Origin: Bryobacteraceae bacterium
GTDB taxonomy: Bacteria; Acidobacteriota; Terriglobia; Bryobacterales; Bryobacteraceae
Assembly: GCA_041394945.1 (NCBI GenBank)
Contig: JAWKHH010000004.1
Coordinates: forward strand, 1,364,001 to 1,428,000
Reading direction: 5' to 3'
Length of the DNA stretch: 64,000 nt
The notes under the pieces were generated by a model, which did no database searches, had not been told where the DNA came from, and saw nothing but the letters and a program-made list of their open reading frames with translations. Positions 33,166 to 42,600 of this stretch are shown here, piece after piece. The position numbers and the translations under genes are program-made. Within the stretch, counting starts at the first letter, position 1. Each line of letters starts with the position of its first letter.

Positions 33166-33197
33166 GGCCTCCCGGCTTGCGAAGAACCGGGAGGCCT
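33165..33197. terminator. Bidirectional hairpin between glcD and the VWA gene
   Basis: AGGCCTCCCGG (33165-33175) and CCGGGAGGCCT (33187-33197) form a perfect 11-bp stem with an 11-base loop. It begins at the last base of the glcD stop codon and ends five bases before the convergent VWA gene's stop, as expected of a shared terminator. There is no clear U-tract on either side, so termination may be Rho-assisted or the structure may only stabilise mRNA ends. Confidence 0.72.
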
Positions 33198-33202
33198 TGC
33201 CG

Positions 33203-35575
33203 TTAACGGGGTTGGCCGAGGTCGGGCGAGACGAAGGTGATTTCGCTCAGCGCGGCGACGGCTCGAATCTGAGTTCCAGTGATTTCGCCGAGAACGATGT
33301 TGCCGGGGAGCACCTTGGTCACCGTCACTCCGAGCGCCTTGAGCTTCCGCAAGGTCGCGGCCGAGCTGTCGGTGAGCCACAGTTTCACTTTTCGGGTCTG
33401 AGCGGAAGCCGTCCACGCGGCGACGGCTGGGTCGAGCTTGGAAACGGTGCTGTCGTCCCGCTCGGGCTCGGCTCGGGCCATGTCGGCTGCGGAGGTCGCA
33501 CGGCCCGGCATCGGCGCGCGGACAGCGGCGCGGATTGGCGAGGGCGCGTAGATCGCCGCGCTGGACGGCGCCATGGCCGAACCCCGAGCCTGCCGCATCT
33601 TGGCCATTTCGCGCTTGCCTTCGTTGCCGAAGATGCCTTCGTAGCTGACGCCCTGCGGCATCTCCACCGGCACTTCGATACGGCGAGGTTGGCCGTTTTC
33701 GGTCACGATGGATTCTTCCACCGCGACGAAGGATGTGAACTGCGTCATCAGACGGAAGTCCACGCCGAGGCGAACGATGGCGGCCTTGACGTCGGCGCTA
33801 GGGCTACGGTGCTGGACGCCCTGCCAGTCCTGCGACATCAGGTCTTCGACCTTGTTGCGGGCCCAGAGCGTGGCAAGCACATCGTGGTCCGATTTGCCGC
33901 TGAGGTTCACGGCGATGCGGCGTTCGAATTCCCTGCCCTGGCGGTGTCCGCGGAGGCGGATTTCGCCGCGCGGCGCGCCTTCGTAGCGGCCGGTGACGAC
34001 CACCGGCTTGGCGCCGAACAGATCCGGAATTCGCTTCGGGTAGACTTCGGTGACCGCGAGTCCGTTCCAGTCAATGGCGATGTCGGTGAGCAGCGGGTTG
34101 CGCACGCGGTCATGGAAGCGTTTGGCGGCGGCGGAGCCGTCGTCGCTGAGCGTAACGTATTCCACTTCACCGCGGGCCTCTTCGGCCATCTTGTCGAGCA
34201 GGAAGCGATTCACGGAGTTGCCAACGCCGAACGAGAAGATGCGGGCGTTCGGGTGGCGTTTCACTTCGCTTAGGATTTCCATGTCGTTGCCGACGTAGCC
34301 GTCAGTCATGAAGCAAACGATCCGGATGTGTTCCTGCTGGTCGCTCGGGTCGAGCGCGGCGCGGATCGCCTTCATCATCTCGGTGCCGCCGCCGCCTCGC
34401 CGGGTGAGCAGGAACTGCTGGGCCTTCCGGACGTTCTCAGGGGTGGCGGGAACGGGCTGCGGGAACAGCACGTGCGTGTCGCCCGCGAAGGTGATGAGGT
34501 TAAAGGTGTCGCGCGGGTAGAGACCATCGAGCGCGAGCTTGATCACCTCTTTGGATTTCTCGATGGGGAAGCCGGACATGGAGCCCGACGTGTCGACGAC
34601 GAAGACGAGTTCCTTCGGCGTGGTGTCGGCCGCGGTGACAGCGTCCGGCGGCTGGAGGACGAGGGTGAAGAATCCGCCGCGGGAGTCGCGGTGGGACAAC
34701 ACGGCGTCGTCGATCTTCCGGCCCGCGACATCGTAGCGAAGAATGAAATCGCGATTGGGGATCTCGGCCTGATTCTTGAGCTTGACCACAGCCCGCTGCG
34801 GCGCCGGGCGGTCGATGGTTACCGGGAGCAGTTTGGATTCCAGGGACTGGATGGGAAGCCCGGCGTCGAGCGCGACTTCGATCGAGATATCGTGGCCGGC
34901 GCGGGCGCCTTCGGGGGTGATGGGCGGGGCGATCTTGCCGGCGTCGGGCACACGGCCCTTCGGAGAATAGCGCGGGCCGACCACGGTCGGGAAGACGAAC
35001 TCATATGTGCCCGCTTCGTAGGGCAGCGTTTCGACGTAGCTGATCACGATTCGCACCTTTTCCCCGGGAGGGATATTGGTGACCGCTTGCGTGAAGATGT
35101 TCGGGCGCTCCTGGTCGAGAAGAGACGCGACCTGGCCGCGATTGCGGGCGGCCTCAAAGATCTTGCGGGCTTCGTCGCGTTCCTTGATCAGACCACGAAC
35201 GGTGCGTCCGGCGACGTGCATGGTCATATCGTCGACGGCGGCTTTGCTTGGGAGCGGAAAGGTGTAAACAGCCTCGATCTTTTCGGTGAGCGGGTTCTCG
35301 AATTCCTGCGTCACGGTAACGCGGGCGAGAAATCCGGTTATGTTGGCCTTGACGTCGGTGTGCTTCAGCGGACAGACGGCGCCCGGCTTGCCTTCGCGAT
35401 CGATCATGGTGAGTTCGCCCGCTGCTTCCACGGGCGAATCGGCGTGACGGACGGGCACGCTCGACCCCGGTGCGGGTACGGGACGGGCGGCGGCCCATAC
35501 GAGCGTAGCCCCGGCGGTAACGGCGAGCGCCGCGGCGATTCGCCGCCATTGGTTCTTTTGATTCGGTTCCTGCAT
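33203..35575 (-). CDS. VIT and von Willebrand A domain protein, exported
   Basis: 790 residues. N-terminal signal anchor (IAAALAVTAGATLVWAAA). A VIT domain (about 55-190) has the usual pattern VTVTQEFENPLTEKIEAVYT FPLP and the cleavage-type motif DEARKIFEAARNRGQ. The VWA domain has an intact MIDAS start (VVDTSGSMSGFP) and TDGYVGND. The last ~60 residues form a separate small domain (KVKLWLTDSSAATLRKLKAL). The start at 35575 follows AGGAGG by ten bases. Such VIT-VWA proteins bind ligands at the cell surface or periplasm; some are sortase or protease partners. No specific role can be read. Confidence 0.9.
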   Translation of the reverse strand: MQEPNQKNQWRRIAAALAVTAGATLVWAAARPVPAPGSSVPVRHADSPVEAAGELTMIDREGKPGAVCPLKHTDVKANITGFLARVTVTQEFENPLTEKIEAVYTFPLPSKAAVDDMTMHVAGRTVRGLIKERDEARKIFEAARNRGQVASLLDQERPNIFTQAVTNIPPGEKVRIVISYVETLPYEAGTYEFVFPTVVGPRYSPKGRVPDAGKIAPPITPEGARAGHDISIEVALDAGLPIQSLESKLLPVTIDRPAPQRAVVKLKNQAEIPNRDFILRYDVAGRKIDDAVLSHRDSRGGFFTLVLQPPDAVTAADTTPKELVFVVDTSGSMSGFPIEKSKEVIKLALDGLYPRDTFNLITFAGDTHVLFPQPVPATPENVRKAQQFLLTRRGGGGTEMMKAIRAALDPSDQQEHIRIVCFMTDGYVGNDMEILSEVKRHPNARIFSFGVGNSVNRFLLDKMAEEARGEVEYVTLSDDGSAAAKRFHDRVRNPLLTDIAIDWNGLAVTEVYPKRIPDLFGAKPVVVTGRYEGAPRGEIRLRGHRQGREFERRIAVNLSGKSDHDVLATLWARNKVEDLMSQDWQGVQHRSPSADVKAAIVRLGVDFRLMTQFTSFVAVEESIVTENGQPRRIEVPVEMPQGVSYEGIFGNEGKREMAKMRQARGSAMAPSSAAIYAPSPIRAAVRAPMPGRATSAADMARAEPERDDSTVSKLDPAVAAWTASAQTRKVKLWLTDSSAATLRKLKALGVTVTKVLPGNIVLGEITGTQIRAVAALSEITFVSPDLGQPR

Positions 35576-35649
35576 AAGAAGTTGGCCTCCTGACCCGATA
35601 TGGCGCGGGAGGGAGAATCCTTTCACGGGAACCGCGATTTTCTCCGGCG

Positions 35650-37074
35650 CTAGGCGAGGGCGGATCCGACTTCGTTGGCAATCAGGTCGACATCGGGTTG
35701 GGAATAGCCTTTCACACTGGAGCCCTTCGCCGTGGCGGTGGGCAGTTCCGACACCTCCACGCGCTTATACAGACGATTGCTGTTGGCGATGCCCGTCCAC
35801 TTCGTGGTCCGATCGATCTGCTGGTTGCCGTGTTCTTCGACGAACAGGGTTCTCATTCCGAGCAGCGCGGCGGCATCCATGGCTCCGCTACGCATGCCGA
35901 GGTGGACGATCTTGCAGTTCCAGGGCGCGGTGGTCATACGGAGGAAGATGCCGTATTCGGCGGCGCGCGAAGCGCCGGTAATCTTGGTGTTGAAGTGGGT
36001 GGGGTCTTTCTTCCAGTACTCGCCCCAGATCTTCAGGTTGGTGCGCGGCGCCACCTTTACTCTGTCCAGTTCGTTGAGGTGCGCATTCAGCTTGGTGGGG
36101 ATGTCTTTGCCTGAGCGCGGGCGGCCTACGACGATGATGTTTCTGCCGTCCTCGAGCAGGCGGTGGATCACCTGGCCGAGCCCGGTCCAGCTATCGTCGA
36201 GTTCAGGATGCGCGCCGCCGTCCTTGCCGGAGAAGCGGGTCCAGAGGATGACATAGGGTTGATTCGCGGTCACCTTGCCTTGCAGGAACTTGTCGACGCG
36301 GTAGGCCCAGTAGGAATTCTTCGAGGGATCGACTTTGGACCACTGCGTCACCATGTCCGGGCTCCCGCTGAGCACGGCGGCCGCCACCGTCGAAGTCGCG
36401 CCGCCGACGGAATAGAGCCGCGCCTTGCTGTGCAATCCGGCGAGGAACGCGAGTTGAGGAATCGTCGGGGCGGGCGTCTGACCGGTGGCGCGGGCGGTGA
36501 CGACTCCGGAGCACTCGCGAAAGGCGAGATTGGAATTGGAGACCTGGACGGGAAGAAGCCGCGCGCCGGTGAGTCCGCACGATGTGGCGTAGAACTTGAC
36601 GAGATCTTTCGCCTTGTTGACCTCGGCCGCCGTGTGGAGCAGGATCAGGCGGGAACTAGCTTCACTGCGCAGCGCGGCGCCAACGGCGAACTGGTCGCCG
36701 GACATATAGGCCGACTGAAAATAGAAGTTGCACTCGACATTCGCAAAGGTGGCCGGAAGGTTCCGTTGTCCGGCCATAAATACGGAGTCGCGGAGTTGGG
36801 TGGCGGCCGCCTGATCGCGGAGATACAGGCCCTTGTCGGTCATATGGTTGAACGAAGCCGTTTTGGAGGCTGCGGCGCCACCACCAGCCGCGAACTGGAA
36901 CGTGTATCTGGTATCGGGATTGGTGACGAAGTCCAGTACGGCTTGCTCGGTGGCGAAGGTGAATGTTCCATTGGGATAATTCACCAATTCGCCGACGGAC
37001 GACGCCTTTGGCTTGAGGAGATTGGGGAGCGCCCAGGGGCCAGCGTTGATTTGTGTCGCGCCTACGAACAGCAT
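35650..37074 (-). CDS. Unknown 474-residue protein with weak glycosyltransferase-like C-terminal part
   Basis: I do not recognise a family. No signal peptide and no membrane segment. The second half has alternating strands and helices resembling GT-B glycosyltransferase halves: YVILWTRFSGKDGGAHPELD, GRNIIVVGRPRSGKD, and a likely nucleotide-sugar site near CKIVHLGMRSGAMDAAALLG and MRTLFVEE, followed by QQIDRTTKWTGIANSNRLYK. The N-terminal half is not recognisable. GGAG lies six bases before the ATG at 37074. Its base composition is slightly less GC-biased than its neighbours. It stands alone between the VWA protein and NDH-2. A cytoplasmic enzyme or an exported effector is possible. Confidence 0.75.
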   Translation of the reverse strand: MLFVGATQINAGPWALPNLLKPKASSVGELVNYPNGTFTFATEQAVLDFVTNPDTRYTFQFAAGGGAAASKTASFNHMTDKGLYLRDQAAATQLRDSVFMAGQRNLPATFANVECNFYFQSAYMSGDQFAVGAALRSEASSRLILLHTAAEVNKAKDLVKFYATSCGLTGARLLPVQVSNSNLAFRECSGVVTARATGQTPAPTIPQLAFLAGLHSKARLYSVGGATSTVAAAVLSGSPDMVTQWSKVDPSKNSYWAYRVDKFLQGKVTANQPYVILWTRFSGKDGGAHPELDDSWTGLGQVIHRLLEDGRNIIVVGRPRSGKDIPTKLNAHLNELDRVKVAPRTNLKIWGEYWKKDPTHFNTKITGASRAAEYGIFLRMTTAPWNCKIVHLGMRSGAMDAAALLGMRTLFVEEHGNQQIDRTTKWTGIANSNRLYKRVEVSELPTATAKGSSVKGYSQPDVDLIANEVGSALA

Positions 37075-37145
37075 GGTCTTCTCCGGAAAAGGATGATAAC
37101 GCTACTATTACCATGGCAGTAGGGGAAATGGAAGAGATTTTCCGC

Positions 37146-38417
37146 TCAATCGCGTGAGCCGGTGATCAGCCGGGCGCCGCGATTGAATGTCAGGTACTGA
37201 AATCCCCACTGGATCAGGACGAGCAGACGGTTGCGAAAACCGATCAGGTACGCGATGTGGACGAACAGCCACGCGAGCCACGCCAGGATGCCATCGAAGC
37301 GAACGAACCCGAGATCGGCGACGGCGGCGTGGCGGCCGATGGTGGCCATCGTGCCTTTGTCGTGGAAGCGGAACGGCGGAGCGGGCCGATTGGCGAGGCG
37401 CGCGGCGATCGCCTTGGACATGTACCAGCCCTGCTGCATCGCCACCGGGCACGTGCCGGGCAGCGGCTTTCCGTCCTGTTCGAGATGCGCGATGTCGCCG
37501 AGCACGAACAGATTCGAGTGGCCGCGGAGGCTGAGGTCGGGCTCCACATGAAGGCGGCCGCCTCGGTCGCGCCGGGCGCCGCTGGCTTCGGCGAGAAGTC
37601 CGGCGATGGGCGCGGTCTGGATGCCGGCTGCCCAGATGATCGTCCGCGATTCGATGCGCTGGGGCCCGTTGGGCGTGGCGATGTCGACGCCGCTGTCGTC
37701 GACCGCCGTCACGCGCACGCCGGTTCGGGAACGGACACCGATTCGGAGCAGCGCCCTCTCCGCCTTGTCGGAGAGTTCCGGATGAAAGGGAGGCAACACG
37801 CGGTCCGAGCCTTCGAGCAGCAGGATCTCTGATTCCTCGGGGTGAATGGCGCGGAAGTCGTCGCGGAGGGTGTCGTTGGCGATTTCGGCGATCGCGCCGG
37901 CGAGTTCGACTCCGGTCGGTCCGGCGCCGACGACGACGAAACGAAGCCAGGATTTGCGCCGCGCCGAGTCAGCCTCTTTTTCGGCCTCCTCGAACGCGTT
38001 GAGGATCCGTGCACGGACCTCGGTGGCGTCTTCGAGCGTCTTGAGTCCCGGGGCGTGGGTGCGCCAATGGTCGTTGCCGTAATAGAAGTTGGCCGCACCC
38101 GTCGCAAGGATCAAGTAGTCGAAGGAGAGAAGGGCTCCGTGGCCCAGCGTGACGGTTTGAGCGGCTGGGTCAATGGCGGTGGCCTCCCCAAGGAGCACCT
38201 GCACGTTTTTGTGACGACGAAGGACGGCGCGCAGCGGGGCGCTGATGTCGCCGGGAGACAATCCGCCGGTGGCCACCTGGTACAGCAGGGGTTGGAAGAG
38301 ATGAAAATTGCGCCGATCGACGAGCGTGACGGAGAGCGGGAGTGCGGCGAGCGAACGCGCGGCGTTCAAGCCCGCGAAGCCACCGCCGATGATGAGAACG
38401 CGCCGCGGTTCAGACAT
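37146..38417 (-). CDS. ndh: Type II NADH dehydrogenase (NDH-2)
   Basis: 423 residues. Two-dinucleotide-binding-domain flavoprotein: FAD site IIGGGFAGLNAAR at the start, NADH site VVVGAGPTGVELAGAIAE in the middle, FVLGDIAHLEQDG near the C-terminal FAD contact. The C-terminal part has an amphipathic/hydrophobic region (LAWLFVHIAYLIGFRNRLLV) for membrane attachment. It passes electrons from NADH to quinone without pumping protons. Its start overlaps the end of the upstream protease gene by eight bases. Confidence 0.94.
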   Translation of the reverse strand: MSEPRRVLIIGGGFAGLNAARSLAALPLSVTLVDRRNFHLFQPLLYQVATGGLSPGDISAPLRAVLRRHKNVQVLLGEATAIDPAAQTVTLGHGALLSFDYLILATGAANFYYGNDHWRTHAPGLKTLEDATEVRARILNAFEEAEKEADSARRKSWLRFVVVGAGPTGVELAGAIAEIANDTLRDDFRAIHPEESEILLLEGSDRVLPPFHPELSDKAERALLRIGVRSRTGVRVTAVDDSGVDIATPNGPQRIESRTIIWAAGIQTAPIAGLLAEASGARRDRGGRLHVEPDLSLRGHSNLFVLGDIAHLEQDGKPLPGTCPVAMQQGWYMSKAIAARLANRPAPPFRFHDKGTMATIGRHAAVADLGFVRFDGILAWLAWLFVHIAYLIGFRNRLLVLIQWGFQYLTFNRGARLITGSRD

Positions 38418-39495
38418 CGGAGCCGGGAATGCCGAGGCGGCGCAGCAGAACGAACTCGTTGACGTTGTCGCGCGTGAGGATTCCGGCGAGCCGTCCGTCG
38501 TCCAGGACGAGGCCGCAATGGGTGTCGGCCGGGAGACAGTCGAGGGCGTAGCTCAGGTCGGCGGCCGGATCGAGGCGGACAAACTCGCGGTCCATTGCGG
38601 CGGAAACATAGGCGTCCGGGCCGAAATGGGCGAGACCGTTGAGGAAGGCTTCACGGTGCAACAGGCCAACGACCTGTTCGCCGTGAAGCACCGGGATGTC
38701 CTGCTGCGCGGTGGCAAGGACGATGTTGGCCACGTCGCGGAACGTCGCGCCGTGAGGAACGGTACGGAATTCCGTGATCATAGCGGCGCGGACGGGAAGT
38801 CCCTTTGTGAGGACGTGGCCGATGGCGGCCGCGCCTTCGTGGTACGAAGCGAGGTAGACGAGAAAGGCAACCACGACCAGCAGGAACTGGCCAACGGCGA
38901 TGGCGGCCAGCCCGATCAGGATCGCGACGCCTCGCGCCACGCGCGGCGCGGCGAGGGCGGAGACCTGTTCTCCCTTCCAGAGCGCGACGGCGGCCCGGAA
39001 GATCCTGCCGCCATCCATGGGAGCCGCCGGCAGCAGGTTGAACGCGCCGAAACCGAGGTTGGCGAGGCCGGTGCGCGTGGCGAGTTCGCCGGCGGCTGGT
39101 TCAAGGCGCGCGGCGGTCCAGAGGAGGGCGCTGCCTGCGGCCAGATTGAAGGCGGGTCCGGCGATAGAGATCCAAAGGTCGTCGCGCGGAGCGGGCCGGC
39201 GAGCCATGCGAGCGACGCCGCCGACCGGGTACATGACTATGGCGCTAGTGCCGATACCGCGGTGGCGGGCCACCAGGGCATGCGCCAGTTCGTGCAACAG
39301 GATGGAGACGAAGATCGCCACCAGGAAGAGAGCCGTCTCCGCCCACTCCGGTTCGCCGCCGAGAATCCCCGCCGCGAGCAGCGCGAGGCCCACGAAAAAC
39401 GTGAAGTGAAAGCGCACCGGAACACCGGCCATCTTGAGCTGGCCATAAGTTCCGGGAGTGCCCGCGCCCGCGCGATCCGGGGGCATGTGGTCCAT
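38410..39495 (-). CDS. Site-2 protease (M50) with CBS domains
   Basis: 361 residues from the ATG at 39495. Membrane metalloprotease: HELAH (68-72) in a transmembrane helix supplies two zinc ligands, and NLLPAAPMDGGR supplies the Asp. Four to six hydrophobic segments. The C-terminal ~130 residues are a pair of CBS motifs (VRAAMITEFRTVPHGATFRD and the matching second half with GILTRDNVN), which may sense adenosine nucleotides. Members cleave membrane-bound regulators such as anti-sigma factors. The start is uncertain: neither 39495 nor the ATG at 39486 has a clear ribosome-binding site. The gene overlaps ndh. Confidence 0.92.
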   Translation of the reverse strand: MDHMPPDRAGAGTPGTYGQLKMAGVPVRFHFTFFVGLALLAAGILGGEPEWAETALFLVAIFVSILLHELAHALVARHRGIGTSAIVMYPVGGVARMARRPAPRDDLWISIAGPAFNLAAGSALLWTAARLEPAAGELATRTGLANLGFGAFNLLPAAPMDGGRIFRAAVALWKGEQVSALAAPRVARGVAILIGLAAIAVGQFLLVVVAFLVYLASYHEGAAAIGHVLTKGLPVRAAMITEFRTVPHGATFRDVANIVLATAQQDIPVLHGEQVVGLLHREAFLNGLAHFGPDAYVSAAMDREFVRLDPAADLSYALDCLPADTHCGLVLDDGRLAGILTRDNVNEFVLLRRLGIPGSDV

Positions 39496-39623
39496 GAATG
39501 TACAGGATAGCGCGGGTGCGGACGACGGCTCTTGTGAAACTCGCGCAAAACGGACTCGCTCCGGCTTGGACACACCGCGAGTTTCTGCTGGTTTGGCGCC
39601 GCGCCGGAGCGGCCTCTGCGCTT

Positions 39624-42600
39624 CTACGCTCGAGCGGCCAGCACCTGCGGCTGTGTTCCGCCCGGAACAGGCTGCGCGTTGAACTTGACGGAGACCAGGC
39701 GCGAGACTCCTGGTTCCTGCATCGTGACGCCGTAGAGCGCCTGCGCCGCCTCCATGGTTCGCTTGGCGTGTGTGATGATGACGAACTGGGTCTGTTCGGA
39801 CATATCCTTCAACAGGCCCATGAGCCGCTGAATGTTGGGCTCGTCGAGCGGTGCGTCGACTTCGTCGAGGATGCAGAACGGGCTCGGGGTGTAGCGGAAG
39901 ATCGCCATGAGCAGGGAAAGCGCCGTGAGGGCCTTCTCACCGCCCGACAGCAGCAGGACGTTTTGCAGACGCTTACCCGGAGGCGAAGCGACGATGTCGA
40001 TTCCGGATTCATTCAGGTTGTTCTCGTCGGTGAGACGCATCTCCGCCATCCCGCCACCGAACAGTTTCGTGAACGTTTCCGAGAAGTTCTTGTTGACGAC
40101 GGCGAAGGCGTCGGCGAACCGGCGGCGCGATTCGGCATCGATCTCTTGAATCGCCTTTTCGGTGTCGCGAATCGAGTCGAGCAGATCCTGCCGCTGCGTA
40201 TTCAGGAAGTCGTAGCGCTGCTGGGCCTCTTCGTACTCCTGGAGGGCGTCGGCGTTCACGGGGCCAAGATTTTCGATCTTGGTTTTGAGCGTCTGGTATT
40301 TCTCCTCGGCTTCGAGCAGAGCAATCTCATCCATCTCGCCCGTTTCCGCCGACGCGAGTTCCTCGAGCGGGATCTTGAGTTCCTTCTGGCAGGTCTCATC
40401 AAGGTACCTGCGTTCGGCGCGGCGCTCGACGAGCGAGAGCTCAATCTGCGATCGGCGTTCCTGCACCGCCTGTGCCTCGGCGCGGCCGGCCTTTACTTCC
40501 TCTTCCACCGCCGCGAGGCGCTCGCGAGACTCGTGCTCCTGCCGAGCCAGTTCGGCCACCTGCGTCTCGACCTTGCCGATCTCTTCGGTGAGCCGAGCAG
40601 CGGCTTCGTCGAGCGTGACGTTGTCGGCGAGCAGGCGAGCCCTGGCGGCGCCGAGGTTCTCGATCATTGAGGCGATCTCAGCGCGGCGGCGGGTGAGGTC
40701 TGAAATCTGCGATTCAAGCCGGAGTTGCGCGTTCTTCTCGGCCCGGCGGCGCTCCTCCACCTCGGCCATCTGGACGCGAAGAACCGAATGCTCCTCGCCG
40801 AGCCCGGCTACCTGATGCTGGATCTCCTCGAGCAGGTGGCGCGCTTCGGCGAGCGATTCCTCCTGCGCGACGTGGGCCGATTCCTTCTCCTCAACCAGCC
40901 GGAGGCTTTCGGCGCGACGCGCCTCGGCCCGTTCGCCTTCCTTGGCGAGCCGGTCCAGTTCGAGGCGCGAGACAGAAATCCGCGATTGTGCGCGGGAGAA
41001 CTCTTCGGCCAGCCGGCGGACCTCATGGTCAAGCGCCAGCACCTCGCGCTCCTCGCCCTGTTGTCGCGAGCGGACGTGCTCGAGTTCCTGCGAAAGCGAA
41101 GCGATGCCGGTTTCGAGCTCCTCCAGTCGCGCTGTGGCTTCGTCGAGCTCGCCCTGCCGGGCCGTCCATTGGGTGTTCAGCTCGCGGAGTTCCCGCTTCA
41201 GGGCAAGGGGACCCGAACCGGTTTTACGGCCGCCGCTGACCGCGTGGCCATGGTAACAGACGCCGTCGGGAAGCAGGAAGTAGAAATCGGGGTATTGGCG
41301 AGCCAGGCGCTGAGCGGCCGGACGGTCGGCGGCCAGGAAACAGCGGGCCAGGCGCGGTAGCAGCGCCGCAGGGGCCTGTGTGAGTCCGTTGGTCAGACGA
41401 AGAACGTCGCTCAGGCGGGAGACGATGCCCGTCTCGGGACCGATCGCGGGCTCGTTGGGAGGAGGGGCGGCGAAGGGGTCGCCCGGTTCGGGGTGGATGA
41501 GAAAGGAGACGCGGCCGTCGAGGTCGGTCCGCATCAGGTCGATACCCACCTCGGCCTGCTCCCAGCTCTTCACGAGAACGTACTCCAGTTCGTCGTGGAG
41601 GAACTCTTCGGCGGCCTTTTCGTGGGCGGTATCCACTTCCACGAAGTCGGCGAGAACGCCGAGCGGCCGCAGGTCGTGCGCCTGGCCCTGTTCGAACGCG
41701 GTGAAGAGACGTTTCACCGATTCGGTGGTATACGCCCGGTGGGAAAGAATTTCCTCGAGCGAATCACGGCGCGCCTTGAGGCGGGAGGTTTCGTTGCGCG
41801 CGGCATCGAGAACGCGGCGCGTTTCGGCCGCACCGGCCTTCTGGGTTTGCAGCTCTTCTTCCACGCGGCGGCGTCGATCAGCGAGGGATTCGAGCTCGGT
41901 CTGGCGCGACGCCAGTTTCCCGGAGATCTCGCCTTTGGTGGCTTCCAGCCGCTCAAGATCGGCGGCGGCCATCTGTTCTTCGCGCTGGAGGCGCCCGCGG
42001 TCGCGCTCGATCGACTGGAAGTGCCCCTCCATCTGCGCGAGCTGGTTCTTGAGCGAGGAAACCTCGCCGAGGATGCGGAGAGCCGCCTGACGGCCGCTTT
42101 CGATGGTCTGCTGGCGCTCGCGGAGGCCGGCCTGGAGTTCGTCGCGCTCGCGGGATTTTTCCTCGAGCCGCTCCCGGGCGGCGGCGGCTTGCTCCTCGAG
42201 CTCGGCCAGCCGGGTGGCGTGGGTCTGGATCTCCTCGGTGAGCTGCGCCTGGCGCAGTTCGAGGGACTGGCCGTCGGTCTCGCCCTGCGTGAGGCGGCTT
42301 TCGATGGAGGCGATTTCCCTGCCCTGGCTTTCCACGCGCCCACGAGTTCGTTCGTTCTCAACACGGAGTTGGGCGAGCTTCTCCCTCGTGGAAGTGAGTT
42401 CGGCTTCCACGGCGTAGCCGCGCTCGAGCAGTTGGTGCTGCTGCTGCTCCTTCTCCGCCACCTGGGCGGCGATCTCCTGATATTCGCCGTTCGCCTTGTT
42501 CAGTTCCAGGGCGATCTTCGTGGTTTCACGCTCCAGCAGGCGGTGCTTGCCGGCAAGCATCAGCCGCAACTGGATCACGAGATCGTCGTGGAGTTCCTGG

